Assembly: GCA_003278845.1 (NCBI GenBank)
Contig: QCCX01000001.1
Span: 207,284-271,283 of the forward strand
Origin: Prochlorococcus sp. AG-347-O22
Lineage (GTDB): Bacteria > Cyanobacteriota > Cyanobacteriia > PCC-6307 > Cyanobiaceae
Direction: 5' to 3'
DNA: 64,000 nucleotides
The translations under genes were made by a program, and so were the position numbers. The notes under the pieces are model-generated. The model ran no database searches, was not told where the DNA came from, and was given only the letters and a program-made list of their open reading frames with translations. Positions 1 through 7,801 of this stretch are shown here, piece by piece; position 1 is the first letter of the stretch; each line of letters starts with the position of its first letter.

Positions 1-2
1 AC

Positions 3-134
3 TTACTAGCTATACCTTTAGCAGCCGGCATTTTATTCCCTAAATACGGTATTCTTCTTACTCCCTCAATAGCAGCATTATTGATGGCTATTAGCTCTAT
101 TACAGTTGTAATTAATGCTTTATCTTTGGATTAA
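3..134 (+). CDS. C-terminal end of a P-type cation-transporting ATPase (partial)
   Basis: Only the last 43 residues lie in the window, read in the frame starting at base 3 and ending in TAA. They form two hydrophobic helices joined by a short turn (PLAAGILFPKYG, then LLMAISSITVVINALSL). This is the usual ending of heavy-metal P1B-type ATPases such as CopA/PacS, whose last helix carries an M-x-x-S-S-x-x-V-x-x-N-A-L pattern. The stop is directly followed by the tmk ATG, so the two genes are probably co-transcribed. The metal cannot be told, because the metal-binding and catalytic parts lie upstream of the window. Confidence 0.7.
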   Translation, partial: LLAIPLAAGILFPKYGILLTPSIAALLMAISSITVVINALSLD

Positions 135-773
135 ATGAAAGGAAAATTTATCGTTATTGAGGGTATTGATGGATGTGGTAAAACTACCCAAATAGATGAA
201 CTATCTAAATGGCTTCCTAATAGTGGTCTAATAAAGAAAGGGTCTAAATTAATCACAACTAGAGAACCTGGGGGCAGTCTTTTAGGAAAAAAACTTAGAG
301 GACTGATTCTTGATAATAATGAAAATAACAAGCCTTCATCTCTTGCAGAATTATTGCTTTATTCAGCAGATAGAGCTGAACACGTTTCCAAAATTATTTC
401 ACCTGCTTTAAATGACAATGATTGGGTAATAAGTGATAGATTTTCTGATTCCACACTGGCTTATCAAGGTTATGGAAGAAATATAAATTTAGAAATAATT
501 AAAAATATTGAATCTATTGTTTGTCAAGGAGTATCTCCAGATCTCACTTTCTTCTTAGAAATTTCTCCAGAAGAGAGCATATTCCGAAGAAAAAATGAAA
601 TTCCAGACAGAATAGAATCAGAAGGTATCAGATTTTTAGAAAAAGTAAATGAAGGCTTCAAACTAATTGCCAAACAAAAAAACTGGAAAGTAATATCTGC
701 TTCACAAAATATTAAAACGATTTCTAATCAAATTAAAGAGACTTTGCTAAATAATTTTTCTAATAACAAATGA
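135..773 (+). CDS. tmk: Thymidylate kinase
   Basis: This cytosolic kinase phosphorylates dTMP to dTDP with ATP, an essential step of dTTP synthesis. The 212 residues match the normal family length. The P-loop GIDGCGKTT lies at residues 10-18, and a [12 protein letters not shown] segment near residue 100 is the classic TMP-kinase DR(Y/F)xxSxxAYQG signature. The ATG follows the stop of the upstream ATPase without a gap. The stop overlaps the holB start as ATGA, so tmk and holB are very likely one translationally coupled unit. The tmk-holB pairing is common in bacteria and supports both calls. Confidence 0.96.
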   Translation: MKGKFIVIEGIDGCGKTTQIDELSKWLPNSGLIKKGSKLITTREPGGSLLGKKLRGLILDNNENNKPSSLAELLLYSADRAEHVSKIISPALNDNDWVISDRFSDSTLAYQGYGRNINLEIIKNIESIVCQGVSPDLTFFLEISPEESIFRRKNEIPDRIESEGIRFLEKVNEGFKLIAKQKNWKVISASQNIKTISNQIKETLLNNFSNNK

Positions 774-1732
774 TTGAAGTTAAAAAAAATAATTTTTTCT
801 TGAACGAAGAAATCAATACCTTTCTTAAGAACATAATTCAAAACAAATCATTAGCTAATGGTTATATATTTTATGGTGCTGAAGGATTAGGCAAAAAGCA
901 AACTGCTCTTCAATTTATAAAAGAGATTTTCAAACAGTCTTCACCAAACGAAAATGTTGAAGAGAAAATAATAAACAATAACCATCCTGATTTTTTAATT
1001 ATTGAACCTGATTCCCTTTTTGCAACAAAAAGTTCAGGAAGTTTCGATCTTGAGAAAACAATAAAAAGTGGATCTGAGATTATTAAAATTGCTCAAATAC
1101 GTAATATCAAAACTTTTCTTAGTCAAAAATCAATAAATTCTGAAAAAAAAATTGTTTTAATTATTGATGCACACCTCTTAAACGAAGCAGCTTCAAATTG
1201 CCTTTTAAAAACCTTAGAAGAACCTAGTAACGGAATATTTATTTTACTAACATCTAAATTAAACCTTCTTTTAGATACGATCATCTCAAGATGTCAAATC
1301 GTCAGATTTCGATCTTTTTCGAGTAAACAAATAAATTCGATTTTAAAAGAATATTTAGATACTTCTAAATTAACGATAAATGCAAAATTAAAATTAGAAG
1401 ATTTAATAAACTCTGCAAATGGATCTCCAAATCAATTACTGAAAAATATTGAAATTTGGAATGATTTTTCAGATGAAATTATAAGTAAATTGGATTCTCC
1501 AATTAATGATAGTCTGGAAATATTAGAAATTTCTAAATCAATATCTGAAAAATTAGAAATTTTTCAACAGATTTGTTTAGTCAATTTAATTCAAACAGTT
1601 TGGTGGAGAAAAACAAAAAATGTTGGTTTAGTTAAAAAACTTGAAAATTTAAAATACCTTTTAAGAAAAAATATTCAACCAAGGTTGGCATGGGAAATAA
1701 CTTTTTTAGAAATTTTAATGAAAGATATATGA
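770..1732 (+). CDS. holB: DNA polymerase III delta-prime subunit (clamp loader)
   Basis: This is the delta-prime subunit of the replicative clamp loader, which helps open and load the beta clamp. The 320-residue protein has an AAA+ fold with a P-loop-like GAEGLGKKQ near residue 36, where K replaces the usual S/T. It also has the clamp-loader SRC motif in [10 protein letters not shown] and the HPD...EP segment typical of delta-prime. The four-cysteine zinc module found between the P-loop and HPD in E. coli delta-prime is absent. The gene overlaps tmk by 4 bp and ends 2 bp before the stop of the convergent rpaA. Confidence 0.88.
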   Translation: MIEVKKNNFFLNEEINTFLKNIIQNKSLANGYIFYGAEGLGKKQTALQFIKEIFKQSSPNENVEEKIINNNHPDFLIIEPDSLFATKSSGSFDLEKTIKSGSEIIKIAQIRNIKTFLSQKSINSEKKIVLIIDAHLLNEAASNCLLKTLEEPSNGIFILLTSKLNLLLDTIISRCQIVRFRSFSSKQINSILKEYLDTSKLTINAKLKLEDLINSANGSPNQLLKNIEIWNDFSDEIISKLDSPINDSLEILEISKSISEKLEIFQQICLVNLIQTVWWRKTKNVGLVKKLENLKYLLRKNIQPRLAWEITFLEILMKDI

Positions 1733-1734
1733 GA

Positions 1735-2517
1735 TTAATCTACTGCAGAATTTATTAAGTCAGGATTTCTTGCTTGAATAAACTCTTGCCTAGCACTTTC
1801 CACTTGAGAACCAATAGGTAACTCGAGACAATATCCAGCACCGTATACAGTTTTTATATAAATAGGTTTGCGTGGATCGGGTTCAAGTTTAGTGCGTAAG
1901 TGTCTAATATGAACTCTAATTGTCTCAATATCATCATCAGGTTCATATCCCCATACTTCTTTAAGAATTAATGCTGGCGATACGGTTTGACCATGTCTCT
2001 GCAAAAGGCAATGAAGAAGTTCAAATTCAAGATGCGTTAACCTAACAGGAGATTCAAACCATATAGCTTCAAATCTTTCCGGAACAAGAGTTAAAGGTCC
2101 ATAATTTAATATTTCTTGCTGGTTACTAGAATTTAATTGTGCTCTGTTAGTTCTTCTTAATAAAGCTTTTATGCGTACATATAATTCTTCTAAATCGAAT
2201 GGTTTAGTAATGTAATCATCTGCTCCAGAATTAAATCCAGTAACTTTATCTTTAAGGCCGCCTAAGGCAGTTATCATCAAAATTGGTATATTTGATGTTC
2301 TTTCATCTCTTCTTAGTCGCTGACATAAAGTTAAACCATCAACACTTGGTAGCATTAAATCCAAAAGTATTAAATCTGGGGAATATTGAAGAGCCAATGC
2401 TTGTCCTTTAATTCCATCTTCAGCTTTTTGGACATCGAAACCAGAATGTTCTAAATGCCTAGCTACCAAATCACGCATATCACGATCGTCTTCAATTAAA
2501 AGGATTGAAATTTTCAT
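1735..2517 (-). CDS. rpaA: Response regulator RpaA (OmpR/PhoB family)
   Basis: This is the master output regulator of the cyanobacterial clock, normally phosphorylated by SasA; regulons differ between species. The receiver domain (about residues 1-120) has the acidic pair D10/D11, phospho-acceptor D53 and the TKPF lysine. A winged-helix DNA-binding domain fills about residues 140-245. The linker [11 protein letters not shown] and the ending [11 protein letters not shown] separate RpaA from its paralogue RpaB. The start is an ATG at 2517. A 404-bp upstream gap separates it from a divergent gene, leaving ample room for control. The stop lies 2 bp from the holB stop. Confidence 0.9.
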   Translation of the reverse strand: MKISILLIEDDRDMRDLVARHLEHSGFDVQKAEDGIKGQALALQYSPDLILLDLMLPSVDGLTLCQRLRRDERTSNIPILMITALGGLKDKVTGFNSGADDYITKPFDLEELYVRIKALLRRTNRAQLNSSNQQEILNYGPLTLVPERFEAIWFESPVRLTHLEFELLHCLLQRHGQTVSPALILKEVWGYEPDDDIETIRVHIRHLRTKLEPDPRKPIYIKTVYGAGYCLELPIGSQVESARQEFIQARNPDLINSAVD

Positions 2518-2921
2518 ATTTACTAACTATTAAATTAAAATTAAGTTTTATTATTATGATTCTCTCAAGAAATTATGAAGATTGCTGAATTAATGTAAAC
2601 AATTTTATCAATTAGATTTATCAAATAACTTAGTGATAGCTACGGATTAGATAGAAATTGCAAATTTTAAAAAAGTCGAAATTTTAGAATTTCTTTCGAT
2701 TCTATTTACTTTTTCTTAATAATCCAAGGATTATTAGAAGCAAATAATTGTTCAAATTGAAAGAATATTCAATTCAAATTGCAATTATAAAGTTTAAAAA
2801 AAATAGAATTTTATGGAGATTTTGATTTTTCAAATAAGAATTAACTAAGTCTAAAATTTTTAATTTCCCCTAAATGTTTAAACTCATTATTTTGTCTATA
2901 TTAAAAAAAATTTAAGTATTC
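2518..2921. other. 404-bp divergent intergenic region between rpaA and a hypothetical gene
   Basis: This is the longest non-coding stretch in the window. It is very AT-rich and holds no ORF longer than about 12 codons. It contains a perfect 9-bp inverted repeat at 2717-2736, described separately, and a second one, AATTGAA-6-TTCAATT, at 2755-2774. A TTTACATT sequence on the minus strand near 2592-2600 resembles half of an HLR1 element (the RpaB site), but no good second half follows, so I do not call a site. It must hold promoters for both flanking genes. A small RNA is possible but not visible. Confidence 0.6.
2717..2736. promoter_or_regulatory. Perfect inverted repeat, possible operator
   Basis: TAATAATCC-AA-GGATTATTA is a 9-bp perfect dyad with a 2-bp spacer, about 200 bp upstream of rpaA and 186 bp upstream of the divergent ORF. 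It has no T-run on either strand, so it does not look like a terminator, and the 2-base loop argues against a stable RNA hairpin. A protein-binding palindrome is the best guess. Confidence 0.3.
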
Positions 2922-3281
2922 ATGAAAAAGAAGTCCATTATCTATTCTGATTTATCAAAAAAACAACTAGAAATTCTTAAAGAACTTTATATTCAAAAAA
3001 AAGTTGAATCGATGAGTCATCAAGAACTTAGACAATATGTATTAGAAATTATTTCTCATCAGATAAACGATACTATTGGTAAAGAAGAAGAAATGGAAGC
3101 ATGGAGAGAAATGTCAGATTTTTTTGGAGAACAATTTGAAATAAATATCTTAGAAATACAAACAAAATACATCAACGACAAAAACGTAGCTGAAACAGAA
3201 ATAGATTCTCAGAAGCATAGAATAGAATTACTTGAAAGGAATAATTTGGATCAAGAAAAAAAGGATATGTGGGATGACTAG
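2922..3281 (+). CDS. Conserved-looking hypothetical protein, helical and charged
   Basis: I do not recognise this 119-residue protein. It has no signal peptide, membrane segment or cysteine. It is rich in Glu, Lys, Gln and Ile, and most of it is predicted by eye to be helical, with a heptad-like run from about residue 85 (KNVAETEIDSQKHRIELLE) that suggests a coiled coil. The ATG is at 2922, and codon use looks like its neighbours. It stands alone, divergent from rpaA and followed by a hairpin at 3330-3354 that can work on this strand too. The function is unknown. Confidence 0.7.
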   Translation: MKKKSIIYSDLSKKQLEILKELYIQKKVESMSHQELRQYVLEIISHQINDTIGKEEEMEAWREMSDFFGEQFEINILEIQTKYINDKNVAETEIDSQKHRIELLERNNLDQEKKDMWDD

Positions 3282-3321
3282 AATTGACTGAATGGTGTGG
3301 CAATTCAAACAATATAAATAA

Positions 3322-3354
3322 AATAAAAAAAAGTCACCTTTGTAGGGTGACTTT
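3322..3354 (-). terminator. Intrinsic terminator downstream of tRNA-Asn
   Basis: On the minus strand AAAGTCACC-CTACAAA-GGTGACTTT forms a perfect 9-bp stem with a 7-nt loop, followed by a T-rich run (3322-3330 read in reverse). It ends tRNA-Asn transcription. On the plus strand the same stem is followed by GGATAA and six T, so it may also stop the hypothetical gene ending at 3281. It is the only convincing GC-containing intrinsic terminator I see in the window. Confidence 0.85.
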
Positions 3355-3378
3355 GGATAATTTTTTGGAATTTATAAA

Positions 3379-3450
<72 letters not shown>

Positions 3451-3459
3451 ATATAAATG

Positions 3460-3489
3460 AATTTAGCTCTTTAAAGTACCTTATGACAA
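3460..3489 (-). promoter_or_regulatory. Predicted promoter of tRNA-Asn
   Basis: On the minus strand a -35-like TTGTCA (3484-3489) and a -10-like TAAATT (3460-3465) are 18 bp apart. Transcription would start close to the mature tRNA 5' end at 3450. The upstream ABC gene stops at 3499, so little other room exists. Confidence 0.4.
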
Positions 3490-3498
3490 GTACAAGAA

Positions 3499-4185
3499 TC
3501 AATTATATTGAAATTTTGATGGTTCTTTCCAGCTAGATAAAAAACCATTTTTCAACTCTGCTACTGCATCAGCATAAGTTAGTTCTTCATAACGATGAGT
3601 AATCCACAAAGCTGATAAAGGTATTTTATGGTCACTTGTGAGATTTTTAATAGTTTGTAAAACTTTTAATTGGCTGGTTTGATCAAGTAACGCTGTAGGC
3701 TCATCTAAAACAATAAAATTTCTATTACTAATTAGAGCACATGCAATAGTTAAGCGTTGTTTTTGTCCACCGCTCAAAGTATGAACTGGTCTTTTTTCAA
3801 AACCAGTCATTCCTACCTGATCAAGGACATATTCAATTTTTTTATTAATTTCATTTTGACTTATATTATGATTAATATTAATTAGAAGTTCACTCCTACA
3901 ATTTGGCATCAATATTTGATGATCAGGGTTTTGAAACACCATGCCAATATTTGCATTAGAATCAATGAAACCATTTTTAGGTTTGAGTATTCCATTAATT
4001 AATTTTAAAAAAGTACTTTTTCCGCTCCCGTTTTTACCTACGATCATCCAAAATCCAGGTTTTTTTATTGAGAAGTTACATTTAAAAATTAAATTTTCTT
4101 TTTCTCCTGGATATGAAAAAGAAACATCTTTGAATTTAATATAAGGTATTTCATTATCAAGGGAATCTCGCATTAATTCTATCAA
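3499..4185 (-). CDS. Energy-coupling-factor-like ABC transporter ATPase
   Basis: This is an ATP-binding subunit of the CbiO/EcfA type, which powers uptake of vitamins or metal ions with an S component and an EcfT protein. Neither partner is next to it. Visible motifs are Walker A GKNGSGKST (residues 50-58), Q-loop FQNPDHQ (typical of EcfA/CbiO), signature LSGGQKQR, Walker B FIVLDEPT and the switch His in WITHRYEE. The 228-residue reading starts at TTG 4185, overlapping the stop of the upstream UPF0367 gene; ATG 4173 is a good alternative. The substrate cannot be told from the sequence. Confidence 0.82.
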   Translation of the reverse strand: MIELMRDSLDNEIPYIKFKDVSFSYPGEKENLIFKCNFSIKKPGFWMIVGKNGSGKSTFLKLINGILKPKNGFIDSNANIGMVFQNPDHQILMPNCRSELLININHNISQNEINKKIEYVLDQVGMTGFEKRPVHTLSGGQKQRLTIACALISNRNFIVLDEPTALLDQTSQLKVLQTIKNLTSDHKIPLSALWITHRYEELTYADAVAELKNGFLSSWKEPSKFQYN

Positions 4186-4454
4186 TCTATGTTGAGAGAA
4201 AATCCTGGTCTTTTAGCTCCTCCTGCTACTGAAGATTTTTCATATATCTGAACAGAAATGATTTCTTTAGCTTTTACAGCAATAAGTTTATCTTGCACTT
4301 TGTCACACCTTAATTCGATCAAGCTTGAGGATTCTAAAGTTTCATTCATAAAACTTTTTATTTCATCATAAATTCGTTTAACGTCATCAAACTCTTTCTT
4401 CTGAATTGAAAGTGGAAAGGGTGAATATCGCAGACTTAGTTCCAACGAATACAT
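4182..4454 (-). CDS. UPF0367 family protein
   Basis: This small cytosolic protein of 90 residues belongs to a cyanobacterial family of unknown function. The start MYSLELSLRYSPFPLSIQKK and the end KSSVAGGAKRPGFSL are the conserved blocks I recognise. There is no signal peptide or membrane helix. It lies upstream of the ECF-type ATPase, and its TGA overlaps the TTG of that gene, so the two are probably co-transcribed. Whether they work together is unknown. The start ATG at 4454 agrees with the family. Confidence 0.85.
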   Translation of the reverse strand: MYSLELSLRYSPFPLSIQKKEFDDVKRIYDEIKSFMNETLESSSLIELRCDKVQDKLIAVKAKEIISVQIYEKSSVAGGAKRPGFSLNID

Positions 4455-4607
4455 AATTATTATAAAAACTACCTCCTATAATAATAAATATTTTTACACA
4501 GGAAGTTATTAAAATTAAATTCTTTTTAGAAAATTATATATAAGAGCTTTAAATCCAATTATTATGGATATAGGAGATTTTATTTTGCATTTTAAAAAAA
4601 TAATTTC

Positions 4608-5576
4608 ATGGAAATAGCAAATGATATAACTTCTCTAGTTGGAAATACCCCATTAGTAAAATTAAATCGAATCAGAAAGTATTTTGATTGTTATCCAGAG
4701 ATAATAGCCAAACTAGAAAGTTTCAATCCATCAGCGTCCGTTAAGGATCGGATCGCTTATTCAATGTTATGTAAAGCTGAAGAGGAAGGATTGATAACAC
4801 CAGATAAAACAACGTTAATTGAAGCAACAAGTGGGAATACTGGTATCGCATTAGCAATGGTTGCTGCAGCAAAAGGCTATAAATTGATATTAACTATGCC
4901 GGATACGATGAGTATTGAGAGAAGGGCAATGTTGAGAGCATATGGAGCTGAATTACAGCTAACACCGGGTAAAGACGGAATGAAAGGAGCTTTAGATTTA
5001 GCTAATGAGTTGTCTTCAACCATTACAAATAGCTATCAATTTAATCAGTTTGAAAACTTTGCTAATCCAGATATTCATGAAAGAACGACGGCTCAAGAAA
5101 TATGGTCCCAATCCAATAACAATTTAGATGGACTAGTGACAGGAGTAGGCACAGGAGGAACAATTACTGGTTGCGCACGTTTTTTGAAAAAAGTTAATCC
5201 AAATTGCAAAATTTATGCCGTAGAGCCCAAAAAAAGTGCTGTGATTTCTGGAGAAAAAGCAGGATCTCATTCGATTCAAGGAATTGGCGCGGGTTTCGTA
5301 CCAAAAGTTCTTAATACTAAATTAATTGATGAAATTATAAAAATAGATGACGATGAAGCATTTTATTACGGGCGTTTATTAGCTAGATTGGAAGGACTTT
5401 TATCTGGCATCAGCAGCGGGGCAGCTTTAGCAGCAACTATAAAAATCGGCAAAAGAAAAGAACTAATGAATAAAAGATTGATAGTTATTCTTCCAAGTTT
5501 TGGAGAAAGATATTTATCAACAGCAATGTTTGAATCTAATACTTCAATTCAAGCCAGAAAAGATGGTTATCTTTAA
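4608..5576 (+). CDS. cysK: Cysteine synthase (O-acetylserine sulfhydrylase)
   Basis: This PLP enzyme makes cysteine from O-acetylserine and sulfide, the last step of assimilatory sulfur metabolism. The Schiff-base lysine is K46 in PSASVKDR. The substrate loop TSGNTG is at residues 74-79, the phosphate-binding loop is GTGGT near 178, and the IQGIGAGFVP block is typical of CysK. Its length of 322 residues is normal. The 153-bp upstream gap should hold its own promoter. A DnaJ-domain gene follows 16 bp later. It acts downstream of cysH, which is also in this window. Confidence 0.93.
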   Translation: MEIANDITSLVGNTPLVKLNRIRKYFDCYPEIIAKLESFNPSASVKDRIAYSMLCKAEEEGLITPDKTTLIEATSGNTGIALAMVAAAKGYKLILTMPDTMSIERRAMLRAYGAELQLTPGKDGMKGALDLANELSSTITNSYQFNQFENFANPDIHERTTAQEIWSQSNNNLDGLVTGVGTGGTITGCARFLKKVNPNCKIYAVEPKKSAVISGEKAGSHSIQGIGAGFVPKVLNTKLIDEIIKIDDDEAFYYGRLLARLEGLLSGISSGAALAATIKIGKRKELMNKRLIVILPSFGERYLSTAMFESNTSIQARKDGYL

Positions 5577-5592
5577 TGCATAATTTATAAAA

Positions 5593-6270
5593 ATGGAAAA
5601 AAATTTATATGAAGAATTAGGTCTTAAACAAAATGCAACCAGAAGTGAAATTAAATCTTCATATCGCTCTTTAGTTAAGCAACATCATCCAGATGCAGGC
5701 GGTAAGAAAGAAAGATTTCTTGCAATACAAAATGCCTGGGAAACTCTAAATGACCCTATCAAAAAGAAACAATACGATAGCAGTTTTTCCTTTTCCAGTT
5801 CATCATTTGATTCATTAAATGAAAATTGGGAAGAGAAATTTAATTCAAAAAAACATAACTCTTCAATTAAGGACAAAGAAGTTGAAACATGGATTAAGGA
5901 AATTTATAGTCCGATAAATAGATTAATTAGTCAAATCATTAAACCTTTGAATAACGAAATAAAAGCACTATCTGCGGATCCATATGATGACGAACTAATG
6001 GAAAATTTTTGCAGTTATATTATTTTTTCACAAAAGAAAATAGAAAAAGCTGAAAAAATTTATAACAAAAAAATAGTTCCAAAGTCTATTTCAGCTTTAG
6101 GCCTCGATCTTTATCATTGTTTTTCACAAGTTAAAGACGCGCTCTCAGAATTTGATAGATATACACAAGGATATGTAGATAATTACTTATTTGATGGAAA
6201 AGAAATGATCAAAGAAGCAAAAAGAATACAATCAAAGATGTCTATAGAGAAAAAAAATAAAAACTTTTAG
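5593..6270 (+). CDS. DnaJ-domain protein
   Basis: This is a co-chaperone-like protein of 225 residues. An N-terminal J domain (about residues 3-65) carries the HPD triad at 32-34, needed to stimulate DnaK ATPase. There is no Gly/Phe region, zinc finger or C-terminal DnaJ domain, so it is a type III J protein rather than DnaJ itself. A Ser-rich linker follows, then a helical part of unknown function. It sits 16 bp after cysK and may be co-transcribed. The partner and client are unknown. Confidence 0.8.
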   Translation: MEKNLYEELGLKQNATRSEIKSSYRSLVKQHHPDAGGKKERFLAIQNAWETLNDPIKKKQYDSSFSFSSSSFDSLNENWEEKFNSKKHNSSIKDKEVETWIKEIYSPINRLISQIIKPLNNEIKALSADPYDDELMENFCSYIIFSQKKIEKAEKIYNKKIVPKSISALGLDLYHCFSQVKDALSEFDRYTQGYVDNYLFDGKEMIKEAKRIQSKMSIEKKNKNF

Positions 6271-6281
6271 ATATAAAAATT

Positions 6282-6518
6282 TTATTGAGTATATTCTTTA
6301 AGTTGATCTAATTTAAACCAAACATCTGGAACAGGTTTGCGCCATCGAACCTGAGCATATTCGTCTTTGACTGAAAGAATCTCTCCAGGACCTTCAAAGA
6401 CATAATTAGGTAGATCATCATCACTGGCTAGCGCTTCGATACTTTTTATATAATTTTCTCTATCGACAAAAACTAAGCTTCCTTTCTTGAGAAGTTTCTT
6501 TGGAATAGAATCTGTCAT
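6282..6518 (-). CDS. ndhO: NAD(P)H-quinone oxidoreductase subunit O (NDH-1)
   Basis: NdhO is a small peripheral subunit specific to cyanobacterial and chloroplast NDH-1, which runs cyclic electron flow and respiration at the thylakoid membrane. The 78 residues match the family length. The block VFEGPGEIL...YAQVRWRKPVPDVWFK is characteristic. The ATG is at 6518. The stop is 11 bp from that of the convergent DnaJ-domain gene. It is transcribed alone, divergent from the epimerase-like gene. Confidence 0.92.
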   Translation of the reverse strand: MTDSIPKKLLKKGSLVFVDRENYIKSIEALASDDDLPNYVFEGPGEILSVKDEYAQVRWRKPVPDVWFKLDQLKEYTQ

Positions 6519-6654
6519 AATAAATTCAAGAAAGTTATTTGAGAACTATTATACAAAAACTTGTTTGAAAACTATTGAAAAAAATTTATACCGGAATAAT
6601 AATTACAAACGTCTAAAAAATTTAATAGCCTTAAATGATAAACAATTATAAGAT

Positions 6655-7581
6655 ATGCGTCTTTTACTACTTGGCTGCACTGGATTTGTTGGTAAAGAAT
6701 TAGTACCAACACTTCTCAATGAAAATCACGAAATATACATTGTAAGTAGAAAACCCATTAGTAAATTAAAGCTTGATTTAGATTTCAATAAGTTTAAATT
6801 TTTTCAAATAGATTTATCAAAAGAAAAAAACTGGAATAACGAAAATCTTCTTAACATATTAAGAGAGACAGATGGAATTATTAACTTGATGGGAGAACCC
6901 ATAGCAGAAAAAAAATGGACATCTGAACAAAAACAGGAGATTGAAAATAGTCGTATTAACACCACGAAATTTATGATGAAGACCCTTAAAAATTTAAAAA
7001 TAAACCCAAAAGTAATTATAAATGGATCAGCTATAGGTTATTACGGTACAAGTTTGTCTAGTGAATTCACTGAAAATAGTCCTGGAGGAAACGACTTTTT
7101 ATCTAATCTTTGCAAAAAATGGGAAGCGGTCGCCGCTGAAAAACCATTTTTCTCAAGGTTAGTTATTTTTAGAATTGGAATTGTTCTAGAGAAAGACGGA
7201 GGAGCATTAGGAAAAATGCTCCCTATATTTAAAGTTGGATTAGGTGGACCAATTGGAGATGGTAAGCAATGGATGAGTTGGATTCATAGAACTGATTTAT
7301 GTGCATTAATTATTCAAGCATTAGTTGATAAAATGTATTCTGGAGTATTTAATGCTGTTGCACCAAATCCAGTATTAATGAGAGAATTTTCTCAGACTTT
7401 AGGCAAATGTCTGAATAGACCTAATTTACTTCCAGTGCCTGGAGCAGTTTTAAAAATATTGTTAGGAGATGGAGCTAAAGTTGTTTTAGAAGGACAAAAA
7501 GTAATTAGCAGCAAAATCAAAAATTATAATTTTAAATATCCTCTTCTTGAGAAAGCAATTTACGCCTCCACCAAGAATTAA
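6655..7581 (+). CDS. NAD(P)-dependent epimerase/reductase-like protein, YfcH/TIGR01777 type
   Basis: This is an extended-SDR-type Rossmann protein of 308 residues. The dinucleotide motif GCTGFVG is at residues 7-13. Family blocks include GIINLMGEPI, SSRINTTK-like SRINTTK, GSAIGYYG, FRIGIVL and WIHRTDLC. These place it with the TIGR01777 (YfcH, plant SulA-like) group, whose substrate is not established. The ATG at 6655 lies 136 bp from the divergent ndhO. Its last 50 bp overlap the end of the next gene on the opposite strand, the longest antiparallel coding overlap in the window. Confidence 0.85.
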   Translation: MRLLLLGCTGFVGKELVPTLLNENHEIYIVSRKPISKLKLDLDFNKFKFFQIDLSKEKNWNNENLLNILRETDGIINLMGEPIAEKKWTSEQKQEIENSRINTTKFMMKTLKNLKINPKVIINGSAIGYYGTSLSSEFTENSPGGNDFLSNLCKKWEAVAAEKPFFSRLVIFRIGIVLEKDGGALGKMLPIFKVGLGGPIGDGKQWMSWIHRTDLCALIIQALVDKMYSGVFNAVAPNPVLMREFSQTLGKCLNRPNLLPVPGAVLKILLGDGAKVVLEGQKVISSKIKNYNFKYPLLEKAIYASTKN

Positions 7582-7801
7582 TACCGTTTACTAAAGCACC
7601 AATAATAAGAATTGTTATCAATGGAACTACAAGAGGATTCCAAACTATCTGAATAAAATTAATAAAAATAAATATCCCGTTAAATTGCATAATGATTGCA
7701 AAAATAAAAAATATTGCAAAAAAAATGACTGTAAATAAATTTATTAATAACAAATTATCGATAATTTGTTTTAACTTATTTTGATTATTTTCCTTAGTCA
7801 T
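7532..7801 (-). CDS. Small conserved-looking membrane protein
   Basis: I do not recognise a named family for this 89-residue protein. It has two strongly hydrophobic spans, about residues 18-42 and 52-72, then a basic WWRRK stretch, so both ends probably face the cytosol. The ATG at 7799-7801 overlaps the stop of the upstream LpxB-like gene region by 4 bp, suggesting translational coupling. Its 3' end overlaps the epimerase-like gene on the other strand by 50 bp. Confidence 0.65.
   Translation of the reverse strand: MTKENNQNKLKQIIDNLLLINLFTVIFFAIFFIFAIIMQFNGIFIFINFIQIVWNPLVVPLITILIIGALVNGINSWWRRKLLSQEEDI

Noticed and set aside
2592..2610. HLR1 (RpaB-binding) element upstream of rpaA
   Set aside because: Only one half (TTTACATT) fits; the second half at the right spacing does not.
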